DNA of 51,080 nucleotides from UBA2943 sp946534895 (lineage in GTDB: Bacteria; Bacillota; Clostridia; Christensenellales; Aristaeellaceae): positions 1 to 51,080 of the forward strand of contig CAMNDE010000015.1 of NCBI GenBank assembly GCA_946534895.1, in the 5' to 3' direction. This document shows positions 31,481 through 39,372 of the stretch, piece by piece. Within the stretch, counting starts at the first letter, position 1, and every line of letters begins with the position of its first letter. A program made the position numbers and the translations under genes. Under the pieces are notes generated by a model. It had not been told where the DNA came from. It did no database searches and saw nothing but the letters and a program-made list of their open reading frames with translations.

Positions 31481-33853
31481 ATGGAACAGGAAAGAATGGA
31501 ACGCACCCTGAGGGTGCTGGAGTTTACCAAGATCCGGGAAATGTGCGCCGCCCTGGCGCAGACCGGCATGGGCCGTGAGCTGTGCCTGAACATGGGCGTG
31601 GCGGACAACCTGCCCGAGGTGCAGCGCCTGCAGCAGGAGACCGAGGAAGCCACGGTCATCATCTCCTATACCGGCGGAAGCCCGCTGTGCGAGTTCGGGG
31701 ATGTGCGTCAGAACCTGAAGCTGGCCGAGAAAGGCGCGGTGCTTTCCGCCAAGAGCCTGCTGGAGATCGCCGGCATGCTCCGGGCCTCCCGCAGCGCCAG
31801 GGACGCGCTGGTCACGGACCGCACGAACACGCCCAGACTCCGGGTCATGGCGGAAGGCCTGTACCCGCTGGAAAACGTGGAGCGGGATATTTCCGATGCC
31901 ATTCTCTCAGAGGATGAGATCAGCGATCACGCCAGCACCACGCTGGCGGATATCCGCCGGCATCTGCGCGGGGCCACGGACCGGATCCGCGACCGTCTGA
32001 ACCAGATGATTCATAACCCGAGCTTTGCCAAGTTTGTCCAGGATCCCATCGTTACCGTGCGCAACGGCCGCTATGTGATCCCGGTGCGCGCCGAGGCCAG
32101 GGGCAGTGTGCCCGGCCTTGTGCATGACCAGTCCTCCAGCGGCGCCACGCTGTTCATTGAACCCATGGCCGCGGTGGAGATGGGCAATGAGCTCAAGGAA
32201 TGGGAGCTCAAGGAGCGCCGGGAGATCGAGCGCATCCTGGCCGCGCTCTCCGGCGAGCTTGCGCCCTATGCCCAGCGCCTGTGCGCGGACGTGGAAACCC
32301 TGGCGGAACTGGACTTCATCTTTGCCCGGGGCCTGCTGGGACGCAGCATGCGCGGCGTGAGCCCGAAACTGAACCAGGACGGATACCTGTCCATTATACG
32401 GGGCCGGCATCCGCTGATTGATGACGACAAGGTGGTGCCCGGCTCCCTCTGGCTCGGACGCGAGTTCACGGAACTGATCATCACCGGCCCGAACACCGGC
32501 GGCAAGACCGTGACGCTCAAGACCGTGGGCCTGTTCACGCTCATGGCCCAGGCCGGGCTTCAGCTGCCCGCGGACCTGGGCACGGAAATGTGCGTGTTCG
32601 AGCAGGTGTTCGCGGACATCGGCGATGAGCAGTCCATTGAGCAGAACCTGTCCACGTTCTCGGCGCACATGACCAATATCGTGACCATTATGCAGGAAGT
32701 GACGCCCCGGGACCTGGTACTGTTTGACGAGCTCGGCGCGGGCACGGATCCCACGGAGGGCGCGGCACTGGCCCAGAGCATTCTGAGCCGTCTTCTGAAG
32801 ATCAAGGTGCGCACCATGGCCACCACGCACTACGCGGAGCTCAAGGCGTTTGCCCTGTCCACGCCCGGTGTGGAGAACGCGTCCGTGGAGTTTGACGTGG
32901 AAACGCTCCGGCCCACCTACCGCCTGTCCATCGGCGTGCCCGGCAAGAGCAACGCGTTTGAGATCAGCCGGCGCCTGGGCCTGTCCGAAAACCTGATCGA
33001 GGAAGCGAAAAAGCTTCTGTCCAGCGATACCATCCGGTTTGAGGACGTGATCGCCAACGCCGAGTATCACCGTCAGGTGGCCGAGCGCGAGCGCAAGATC
33101 GCCGAGGACGCCGCGGCGGAAACGGTGAAACTGCGCAATGAAGCCGAACGCCTCCGCCGTGAAATGGAGGAAAAGCGGGAGCAGACCCTGCGCAAGACCC
33201 GTGAGGACGCCAAGCGCATCATGGAGAATGCGCGTCAGGAATCCGACGCCATCATTTCCGAGCTCAAGCGTCTGAAGAAGCAGGCGGCCATGGCCGGCGA
33301 CGGCGAGGTGGCGGAACTGCGCAAGCGCATGGACCGCGGCATTGACGAGCTCGCGGACGGGCTGAAGACCGCCCTGCCCTCCGAGGGCGAGGCGCCGAAG
33401 CACGTGGAAGCGGGCCAGAAGGTCAAGGTCCTGACCCTGGGCTCCGAGGCCGTGGTCGTCTCGCCGGAGGACGCCAAGGGCGAGGTCATGGTCCAGGCCG
33501 GCGCCATGAAGTTCAAGATTCATCTGAGCCAGCTGCGCCCGGTCAAGGAAAAGAAGGCACAGGCCGTGAAGACCAGCGTGTCCAACAAGACGGACAGCAT
33601 GAGCCGCTCCGTGCGCATGGAGTGCGACGTGCGCGGCATGACACTGGACGAGGCCATCATGACGGTGGACCAGTATATTGACGGCATGGTCATGGCCGGC
33701 GTGGGTGAGGTGTTCATCATTCACGGCAAGGGCACGGGCGTGCTGCGCTCGGGCATTCAGGCGGAACTGCGGCATCACCCGCACGTGAAGAAAATCCGGC
33801 TGGGTGTCTATGGCGAAGGCGAGGACGGCGTGACCGTGGTCACGCTCAAGTGA
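31481..33853 (+). CDS. mutS2: Endonuclease MutS2 / ribosome rescue ATPase
   Basis: This is a 790-residue protein. It has an N-terminal helical core, the ATPase domain with Walker A GPNTGGKT (336-343) and Walker B-like 'LVLFDELGAGTDPTEG', a coiled-coil linker, and a C-terminal Smr nuclease domain ('MECDVRGMTLDEAIMTVDQYID', 'VFIIHGKGTGVLR'). MutS2 suppresses homologous recombination and, in B. subtilis, splits collided ribosomes. The Smr domain's HGKGTG is intact. It starts 4 nt after the U32 stop. Confidence 0.95.
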   Translation: MEQERMERTLRVLEFTKIREMCAALAQTGMGRELCLNMGVADNLPEVQRLQQETEEATVIISYTGGSPLCEFGDVRQNLKLAEKGAVLSAKSLLEIAGMLRASRSARDALVTDRTNTPRLRVMAEGLYPLENVERDISDAILSEDEISDHASTTLADIRRHLRGATDRIRDRLNQMIHNPSFAKFVQDPIVTVRNGRYVIPVRAEARGSVPGLVHDQSSSGATLFIEPMAAVEMGNELKEWELKERREIERILAALSGELAPYAQRLCADVETLAELDFIFARGLLGRSMRGVSPKLNQDGYLSIIRGRHPLIDDDKVVPGSLWLGREFTELIITGPNTGGKTVTLKTVGLFTLMAQAGLQLPADLGTEMCVFEQVFADIGDEQSIEQNLSTFSAHMTNIVTIMQEVTPRDLVLFDELGAGTDPTEGAALAQSILSRLLKIKVRTMATTHYAELKAFALSTPGVENASVEFDVETLRPTYRLSIGVPGKSNAFEISRRLGLSENLIEEAKKLLSSDTIRFEDVIANAEYHRQVAERERKIAEDAAAETVKLRNEAERLRREMEEKREQTLRKTREDAKRIMENARQESDAIISELKRLKKQAAMAGDGEVAELRKRMDRGIDELADGLKTALPSEGEAPKHVEAGQKVKVLTLGSEAVVVSPEDAKGEVMVQAGAMKFKIHLSQLRPVKEKKAQAVKTSVSNKTDSMSRSVRMECDVRGMTLDEAIMTVDQYIDGMVMAGVGEVFIIHGKGTGVLRSGIQAELRHHPHVKKIRLGVYGEGEDGVTVVTLK

Positions 33854-33872
33854 GGAAGGGGGCAGCCTGACC

Positions 33873-34568
33873 ATGAAGGCCAGACTCAGAATCCTTGTGG
33901 CGGATGATGATCCGAACATCAGCCGCCTGGAGCAGCTGTACCTGGAAAAGGAAGGCTTTGACGTGAAGGTTGTGGCGCGCGGCGATGACGCGGTCAACGA
34001 GTTCCGGCGTCAGCCGCCGGACCTGGTGATCCTGGACGTGATGATGCCCGGCATGGACGGCTGGCAGGTGCTCAAGAGCATCCGGCGCACCAGCACCATT
34101 CCGGTGATCATGGTCACCGCCAAGGATGAGACCTTTGACAAGGTGCTCGGCCTGGAGCTGGGCGCCGATGACTATATCACCAAGCCCTTTGAGACCAAGG
34201 AAATGGTGGCCAGGGTGAAGGCGGTGCTGCGGCGCACTCACGGCGCGGAGGAGGATACGGACGATACGCTGTCCTTCCCGGGCCTCACCGTGTCCCGCAC
34301 CCAGTACGAATGCCGGTATGAGGGCGAAAAGGTGGAAATGCCGCCCAAGGAGCTGGAGGTTCTGTACTTCCTAGCGTCGCACGCGGGTCAGGTGTTCACC
34401 CGGGACCAGCTGCTGGAGCAGGTCTGGGGCTTTGATTTCGCCGGCGATTCCTCAAGAACCGTGGACGTGCATATCAAGCGCCTGCGCGAAAAGCTGCCGG
34501 ACAGCGAGAAGTACGGCTGGCGCATTCATACGGTATGGGGCGTCGGGTACAAGTTTGAAGTGAAGTAA
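33873..34568 (+). CDS. OmpR/PhoB-family response regulator
   Basis: This is a 231-residue transcription factor. The receiver domain has D55 as the phospho-acceptor in 'VILDVMMPGMDGW' and a lysine in 'ADDYITKPFETKEM'. The C-terminal winged helix (about 130-230) carries 'LPPKELEVLYFLASHAGQVFTRDQLLEQVWG' and 'RTVDVHIKRLREKL'. The gene follows mutS2 by 19 nt and precedes its histidine kinase by 11 nt. Target genes cannot be told from sequence; no tandem repeats like a PhoB box are seen in front of the operon. Confidence 0.94.
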   Translation: MKARLRILVADDDPNISRLEQLYLEKEGFDVKVVARGDDAVNEFRRQPPDLVILDVMMPGMDGWQVLKSIRRTSTIPVIMVTAKDETFDKVLGLELGADDYITKPFETKEMVARVKAVLRRTHGAEEDTDDTLSFPGLTVSRTQYECRYEGEKVEMPPKELEVLYFLASHAGQVFTRDQLLEQVWGFDFAGDSSRTVDVHIKRLREKLPDSEKYGWRIHTVWGVGYKFEVK

Positions 34569-34579
34569 CAGGAGCGGAC

Positions 34580-36052
34580 ATGTTTACACGAATCATGGCC
34601 ATGGTCATCTCAGCCATGCTGCTGATGACCGTGGGCATTGCAGCCGTGTCAGCCATTTCCATGCGCACGCAGCAGATCAACTCGCGTCTGGAAGCGCTGA
34701 CCAAGGAGGCAAGGGACATTGCCTATCTCGCCGCGCGCAGCAACACGAGCACCGCGGCGCTGATGATGGGCATTGATGACGAGGCGGAGCGCTATCTCCA
34801 GTGGAAGAGTGAGATGGTCTACCGCGACTACAACGCCTATATTGTGGTGGTGGACCGGCGCGGCCGGATCATGGACAACCTGAACATGGCCAGCCTTGAG
34901 GACCCGAACTTCGCCTCCTCCCTGAACGGCAAGGAGCTCAGCGAGGCACTGATCAAGGTGGTGGGCGGCGAGGAAATCTCCCTGCGCTCCAATGTGGGCG
35001 GGAACCCCACGTTTACCGTGGGCGTGCCTTTTGTCCGCAGCGATACGGTGCTGGGCGCCGTGCTCATCCATACCGGGGCCCAGACCATAGAGGGCGGCAT
35101 GGAGGAACTCTTCCTGCCGGTGTTCCTGGTGTCCTCACTGGCCATGCTCGCCGTGGGCGGCGCGCTGTTCTTCTATATCCGGCGCGTGCTCAAGCCCCTG
35201 CGCGAGCTGACGGCGGCCTCCCGGGCCATGTCCGAGGGCGACTTCTCCGTGCGCGTGGACCCGGGCAGGGGAACGCGGGAAGTCCAGGAAATGGCCAGCG
35301 CCTTCAATATCATGGCGGATAAGGTCAGTGAGAACGACGCCAGCCGCCGGGAGTTCGTGGCCAATGTAAGCCATGAGCTGCGCTCGCCGATCACCTCCAT
35401 CTCCGGGTTTGTCCAGGGCATCCTGGACGGAACGATCCCGGAGGAGGAGAGAATGAAGTACCTGGGCCTGGTGGGCGACGAGACGAGGCGCCTGACCCGG
35501 CTGATCTCGGATCTGCTGGCACTGTCAAGACTGGAGCGGGATGACGCCGCGCTGGACAGGCGCGCATTCGACATGTGCGAGATGTTCCGGCGCGCGGTGA
35601 TCCGGCGCGTAAATGATCTGGAAAAGAAGAACATGGAAGTGGACTGCGAGTTCTCGGAGGACCCCTGCATGGTGATGGGGGATCCGGACCGGATCGAGCA
35701 GGTGGTGGTGAACCTTCTGGACAATGCCATCAAGTTCACGCCGGACGGCGGGACCGTGACACTGGAAATCCAGCCCCAGGGCAGCAAGTGCTGCATGGTG
35801 GTCAGGGACAACGGCATCGGCATTTCCGAGGAGGACCGGGGACGCGTCTTCGAGCGGTTCTTTACCGTGGACAGGGCGCATACCTCGGGCAAGGGTACAG
35901 GACTCGGCCTGAGCATCTGTCAGCGCATCATGCAGATGCACGGGGAAAGCATACGGCTTCTGGATACGCAGAGCGGGGCGGCGTTTGCCTTCACCCTGCC
36001 CAGGGCCGGGGACAACGCACTGCCGGCGGCAGAAGAGAAAGGGGAAGCGTGA
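34580..36052 (+). CDS. Sensor histidine kinase
   Basis: This is a 490-residue membrane kinase and the partner of the response regulator. It has two membrane helices (about 5-25 and 175-195) around an extracytoplasmic sensor of about 150 residues. A HAMP linker follows, then the HisKA box with H265 in 'ANVSHELRSPITSISGF' and a full HATPase domain ('NLLDNAIKFTPDGG', 'DNGIGISEE', 'FFTVDRAHTSGKGTGLGLSI'). The sensor resembles the PhoR/WalK class but I cannot name its signal. It ends 1 nt before the chorismate mutase ATG. Confidence 0.93.
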   Translation: MFTRIMAMVISAMLLMTVGIAAVSAISMRTQQINSRLEALTKEARDIAYLAARSNTSTAALMMGIDDEAERYLQWKSEMVYRDYNAYIVVVDRRGRIMDNLNMASLEDPNFASSLNGKELSEALIKVVGGEEISLRSNVGGNPTFTVGVPFVRSDTVLGAVLIHTGAQTIEGGMEELFLPVFLVSSLAMLAVGGALFFYIRRVLKPLRELTAASRAMSEGDFSVRVDPGRGTREVQEMASAFNIMADKVSENDASRREFVANVSHELRSPITSISGFVQGILDGTIPEEERMKYLGLVGDETRRLTRLISDLLALSRLERDDAALDRRAFDMCEMFRRAVIRRVNDLEKKNMEVDCEFSEDPCMVMGDPDRIEQVVVNLLDNAIKFTPDGGTVTLEIQPQGSKCCMVVRDNGIGISEEDRGRVFERFFTVDRAHTSGKGTGLGLSICQRIMQMHGESIRLLDTQSGAAFAFTLPRAGDNALPAAEEKGEA

Positions 36053-36053
36053 C

Positions 36054-36341
36054 ATGCGGGATATAGCGGAAATCCGCGCGGAACTGGACCAGGTGGACAT
36101 GGGCATTGTGGCGCTTCTCGAAGCGCGCATGGACCTGGCCCGGGAAGTGGCGGAATGGAAGATGGAAAACCACCGTCCGGTGCTGGACACCGCCAGGGAA
36201 CTCAAGGTACTGGAAAGCCGCTGTGCCATGCTGCGCGCCCCCGGGCGTGAGGAGCAGGTGATCCGGCTGTTCAACTGCCTGATGTCCATGAGCCGGGAAG
36301 AACAGGAGAAGATCATCGAGGAGGCGGAAAGGCATGTTTGA
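36054..36341 (+). CDS. Chorismate mutase, AroQ class
   Basis: This is a 95-residue helical protein that rearranges chorismate to prephenate for phenylalanine and tyrosine. 'IAEIRAELDQVDMGIVALLEARMDLAREVAEWKMEN' is the AroQ N-terminal helix with its catalytic arginines, and 'RPVLDTARELKVLESR' follows. It lies between a sensor kinase and shikimate kinase, with 1-nt and 8-nt spacings or overlaps, so the three are translationally linked. No other Trp/Phe/Tyr gene is nearby. Confidence 0.9.
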   Translation: MRDIAEIRAELDQVDMGIVALLEARMDLAREVAEWKMENHRPVLDTARELKVLESRCAMLRAPGREEQVIRLFNCLMSMSREEQEKIIEEAERHV

Positions 36342-36873
36342 CCGAAGCGTGTATATCACCGGCATGGCCGGAAGCGGAAAAAGCAGTCTCGGAAAGAAAG
36401 TGGCCTCCAATCTGCATCTTCCCTATGTGGATATGGACCGGCGCATTACCGACACATTCGGCTTGCCCGTCACGGAAATCTTTGAAAAGTACGGCGAGGA
36501 CGCCTTCCGCAGGGCGGAGACCAATATGCTGATCCAGCTGACGCGGGAAGGCCCTGCCATCATTTCCACCGGCGGCGGCTGCGTCATGCGCGATGAGAAC
36601 CTCAGGATCATGAAGGCCAACGGCCTGATCCTGCTCATTGACCGCCCGCTGGACCAGATACTGAGCGACATCAAGCTGGACCGGCGTCCGCTTCTGGCGG
36701 AAAAGGGCCTGGGCGAGGTGGAGCGCATGTACCATGAGCGCATCGGGCGCTACCGCGAAGTGGCGGACATGGTGCTGGACAATTCCAAGGGTTATTTTCC
36801 TGGCGTCGCGGCCATGGAAAGAATGCTCCGGCTGCGCTTCGGACTGTACGCGCTGGATGTAAAGTGGAGGTAG
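36334..36873 (+). CDS. aroK: Shikimate kinase
   Basis: This is a 179-residue kinase that phosphorylates shikimate at O3. It has the P-loop G10-x4-GKS, 'MDRRITDTFGLPVTEIF', 'GPAIISTGGGCVMR' and 'RRPLLAEKGLGEVERMYHERIGRYREVADM', matching family residues for shikimate and ATP binding. Length is standard (about 175). It overlaps the chorismate mutase gene by 8 nt. Confidence 0.93.
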   Translation: MFDRSVYITGMAGSGKSSLGKKVASNLHLPYVDMDRRITDTFGLPVTEIFEKYGEDAFRRAETNMLIQLTREGPAIISTGGGCVMRDENLRIMKANGLILLIDRPLDQILSDIKLDRRPLLAEKGLGEVERMYHERIGRYREVADMVLDNSKGYFPGVAAMERMLRLRFGLYALDVKWR

Positions 36874-36875
36874 GC

Positions 36876-37694
36876 ATGACACTGGACCTGGTATGTAAAG
36901 TGGGCTCCATGGCACTGATCCGCCGGGAGGATCAGGACATGGATTACAACGTGTTTGCCCGGCTGGGCAAGGAACTGCGTCCCGGCATGATTCTCGTCAC
37001 CTCAGGTGCCACAGAGATCGGGCGTCTGGACTACATACGGCGCACGGGACGTGAGCTCAGCGGGGATCCCGAGGAGGACAAGGCGGACTATGCCGCGCAG
37101 GGCCAGGCGGTGCTGATGCAGACCTACCGCCAGTTCGTGCCCCCGGAATACGGGCTGCGGCAGGTGCTGGTGGAGCATACGCACTTCAATGATCCGGAAA
37201 AATGCGCGCATCTCCTGGGCCTGTTCCACCGGGCGGCGGAGCAGGGCACCATCCCCGTGGTCAACTACAATGACGCCGTCTCCGATGAGGAGAACCGCAA
37301 GATGGAGCTGGCCGTCCGCCGCAAGGCGGGCACGGAAGTGCACGAGTGCGTGGACAATGATGAGACCGCGGCCGTCATCGCGGGCCTGGTGCACGCGAAA
37401 ACGCTGGTGCTCATGACGAGCACGGAGGGTATCTACCGCGTGCCCGGCGATCCGCAGACCCTGGTGGAGCGCGTGGAAGCGCATACGCCGGAGGAACTGA
37501 CCCGGATGGTGCGTGAGCTGCAGGAAAGCTGCATCGGTGCCAGCCGCGCGGGTGCCAACGGCGCCAGGGCCAAGCTGGAATACGCCCTGGAATCCGCGCT
37601 AAAGGGAAGCACGGTGATCATCGGGCACGCGCGGCATCATCTGACGGACCTGGTGAAAGGGAATGTACGATGCACGAGAATCGGACTTGTCTAA
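36876..37694 (+). CDS. Glutamate-5-kinase-like amino acid kinase without PUA domain
   Basis: This is a 272-residue amino acid kinase fold. 'LVCKVGSMALI' is the phosphate loop, 'ILVTSGATEIGRLD', 'PVVNYNDAVSDEE' and 'DNDETAAVIAGLVHAKTLVLMTSTEGIY' follow the ProB layout. The usual ProB has a PUA domain after residue 260; this one ends at residue 272, so it is either a PUA-less glutamate 5-kinase or a relative with another carboxylate substrate. No proA follows. GGAGG with a 5-nt gap precedes the ATG at 36876, and it starts 2 nt after aroK. Confidence 0.7.
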   Translation: MTLDLVCKVGSMALIRREDQDMDYNVFARLGKELRPGMILVTSGATEIGRLDYIRRTGRELSGDPEEDKADYAAQGQAVLMQTYRQFVPPEYGLRQVLVEHTHFNDPEKCAHLLGLFHRAAEQGTIPVVNYNDAVSDEENRKMELAVRRKAGTEVHECVDNDETAAVIAGLVHAKTLVLMTSTEGIYRVPGDPQTLVERVEAHTPEELTRMVRELQESCIGASRAGANGARAKLEYALESALKGSTVIIGHARHHLTDLVKGNVRCTRIGLV

Positions 37695-38884
37695 GGGAAA
37701 GTGCACAGCTGCAACAGGCTGTGCAGTTTTTTGTAGAGAACTCGCAGGTCCTGTCCTGCCTGCACCTGGGCTGCGGCAGCCGGGAAATGACCTGGCACGC
37801 CCTGGGCGGCGTGCGCAATCACAGGGGCGAGAGCCTGGACGCGGAGAACATCTTTGACCTGGCCAGCCTGACCAAGCTGTTCACCGGCGTCATGGTGCTC
37901 CGTCTCCGGGAGGAAGGTCTTCTGGACCTGGACCGGCCGGTGACCAGTTACGCGCCCATGTTCACAAACCTCCGGGATGTAAGCGTACGGGATATTTTCG
38001 CGTTCCAGTGCGCGCTTCAGACCGGTGTGCGCGTGGACGCGTGTTCCGACCGGGAACAGGCCCTGGAAGCGCTTATGGGCATTCAGGCCGGGATCCGGGG
38101 AAAGCGGGCGTACAGCGACATGCACTGCATGGTTCTGAAGTATGTGCTGGAGGGCGCCGGCAAAGACAGTTACATGCACCTTGTGAAAACGCGGATCCTG
38201 GACCCGCTGGGCATGCAGCACACATATTGCCGGGTTCCGCAGGACATGCTCCCGGGCGTGGTGGACGTGAGCCATGGCTACCGGATCGAAATGGGTGTCT
38301 GGAAGCGGGACGAAGGCCCGGCACCTGGCGTACCCCATGATCCCAAGGCCCGGATTCTCTGGGACGGCAGTTCCTGTCCCGGGCACGCGGGCCTTTTCTC
38401 CACGTTCGGCGATATGGAACGGTTCGCGCGCGGTCTTCTGGAGGGCAGGGTCATCTCCATGGACGCGCTGCGGGAGATGACGGTGAACCGGACCGGCGCG
38501 CCGCTGCCAGGCGGCGGGTACAGTCAGTACCTGGGCTATCAGTGCTATGTCCGGCATCCCGAGCAGATCCATTCGGAAGTGCCCTCGTTCATGTCGGACC
38601 GCAGCTTTGCCCTGAGCGGGTTTACCGGGCACCACCTGTCGCTGGACCTGGACCGGGGCATATTTGTGCTGGCGCTGGGCAACCGGGTCATGGACCGGCT
38701 CTCCGTGCTCACGCTGCGTGAGGGCGAAAGCTACGCGGACTTCGGGCTCACGCCGGAGGGCCGCGGCACGGTGATCTGGCCGGACGGCACGCGCGTGATT
38801 TCGAGCGTGCGCTATGTCTATCTTCGGGACAGATACATGCATGAGCCGGCGCGTCAGGTGCTTGAAGCGGCCGGGTGCCTCTGA
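37670..38884 (+). CDS. Beta-lactamase-fold serine hydrolase (class C/esterase-like)
   Basis: This is a 404-residue protein with the SxxK catalytic motif S66-L-T-K69 and a YSD in place of the usual YxN ('KRAYSDMHCMVL'). The fold includes 'NIFDLASLTKLFTGVMVL' and 'FSTFGDMERFARGLL'. It lacks a signal peptide, so it is cytoplasmic or secreted by another route. Such proteins include esterases and D-aminopeptidases. It overlaps the kinase gene by 25 nt and ends a 12-kb co-directional stretch. Confidence 0.82.
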   Translation: MHENRTCLRESAQLQQAVQFFVENSQVLSCLHLGCGSREMTWHALGGVRNHRGESLDAENIFDLASLTKLFTGVMVLRLREEGLLDLDRPVTSYAPMFTNLRDVSVRDIFAFQCALQTGVRVDACSDREQALEALMGIQAGIRGKRAYSDMHCMVLKYVLEGAGKDSYMHLVKTRILDPLGMQHTYCRVPQDMLPGVVDVSHGYRIEMGVWKRDEGPAPGVPHDPKARILWDGSSCPGHAGLFSTFGDMERFARGLLEGRVISMDALREMTVNRTGAPLPGGGYSQYLGYQCYVRHPEQIHSEVPSFMSDRSFALSGFTGHHLSLDLDRGIFVLALGNRVMDRLSVLTLREGESYADFGLTPEGRGTVIWPDGTRVISSVRYVYLRDRYMHEPARQVLEAAGCL

Positions 38885-38919
38885 GCATCCCGTGCGATTG
38901 TTTTTTAATAGTTTTTTTG

Positions 38920-38948
38920 TTGCCCGTTGTATACATCTCTGATAAGAT
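38920..38948 (+). promoter_or_regulatory. Sigma-A promoter before the DUF3899-like gene
   Basis: TTGCCC (38920-38925) and TAAGAT (38943-38948) have a 17-nt spacer within an AT-rich stretch (T-runs upstream of -35). Confidence 0.65.
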
Positions 38949-38986
38949 AACGAGTACTTGCATGAACGGCAGGAGGGTGAGGAAGC

Positions 38987-39337
38987 ATGCGGAAACGTCT
39001 TTCGCCTGCACCGTTTGTGGTTTCGCTCGCCCTGGGTCTGATCCTCTTTGTGCTCACCGGCATGCGGTCCGTATCGGATGCCGCGTTCTGCCTGGGCTCG
39101 GGCGCCCTGGTGATCGGGCTTGTGCGCCTCCTGTCGAACATGAAGATGTTTGCTTCCTTTTCCTGGGGCACGAGAATGCTCAAGCGCGTGTTCCAGGGCC
39201 GTGCCCGGTCCGGGCGCGAGGAAGCGGAGGACTACGCAAAGTACAGGGCTTCCCTCGGCGGGCATGCCGACGCTCCGGTGCTTCTGGCTGCGGCCCTTGT
39301 CCTGATTCTCGTAAGTCTTGCCCTGAGTGGGCTGTGA
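38987..39337 (+). CDS. DUF3899-like small membrane protein
   Basis: This is a 116-residue protein with two N-terminal membrane helices (about 10-30 and 32-55), a basic loop and a C-terminal helix (about 97-113). The 'FCLGSGALVIGLVRLLSNMKMF' segment matches DUF3899, a family of unknown function in Bacillota often found next to peptide transporters. AGGAGGG lies upstream of the ATG at 38987. It is 35 nt before the solute-binding gene. Confidence 0.75.
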   Translation: MRKRLSPAPFVVSLALGLILFVLTGMRSVSDAAFCLGSGALVIGLVRLLSNMKMFASFSWGTRMLKRVFQGRARSGREEAEDYAKYRASLGGHADAPVLLAAALVLILVSLALSGL

Positions 39338-39372
39338 CAATAAACAAATAAAAAAAGGAGATGGAAAAAGTT

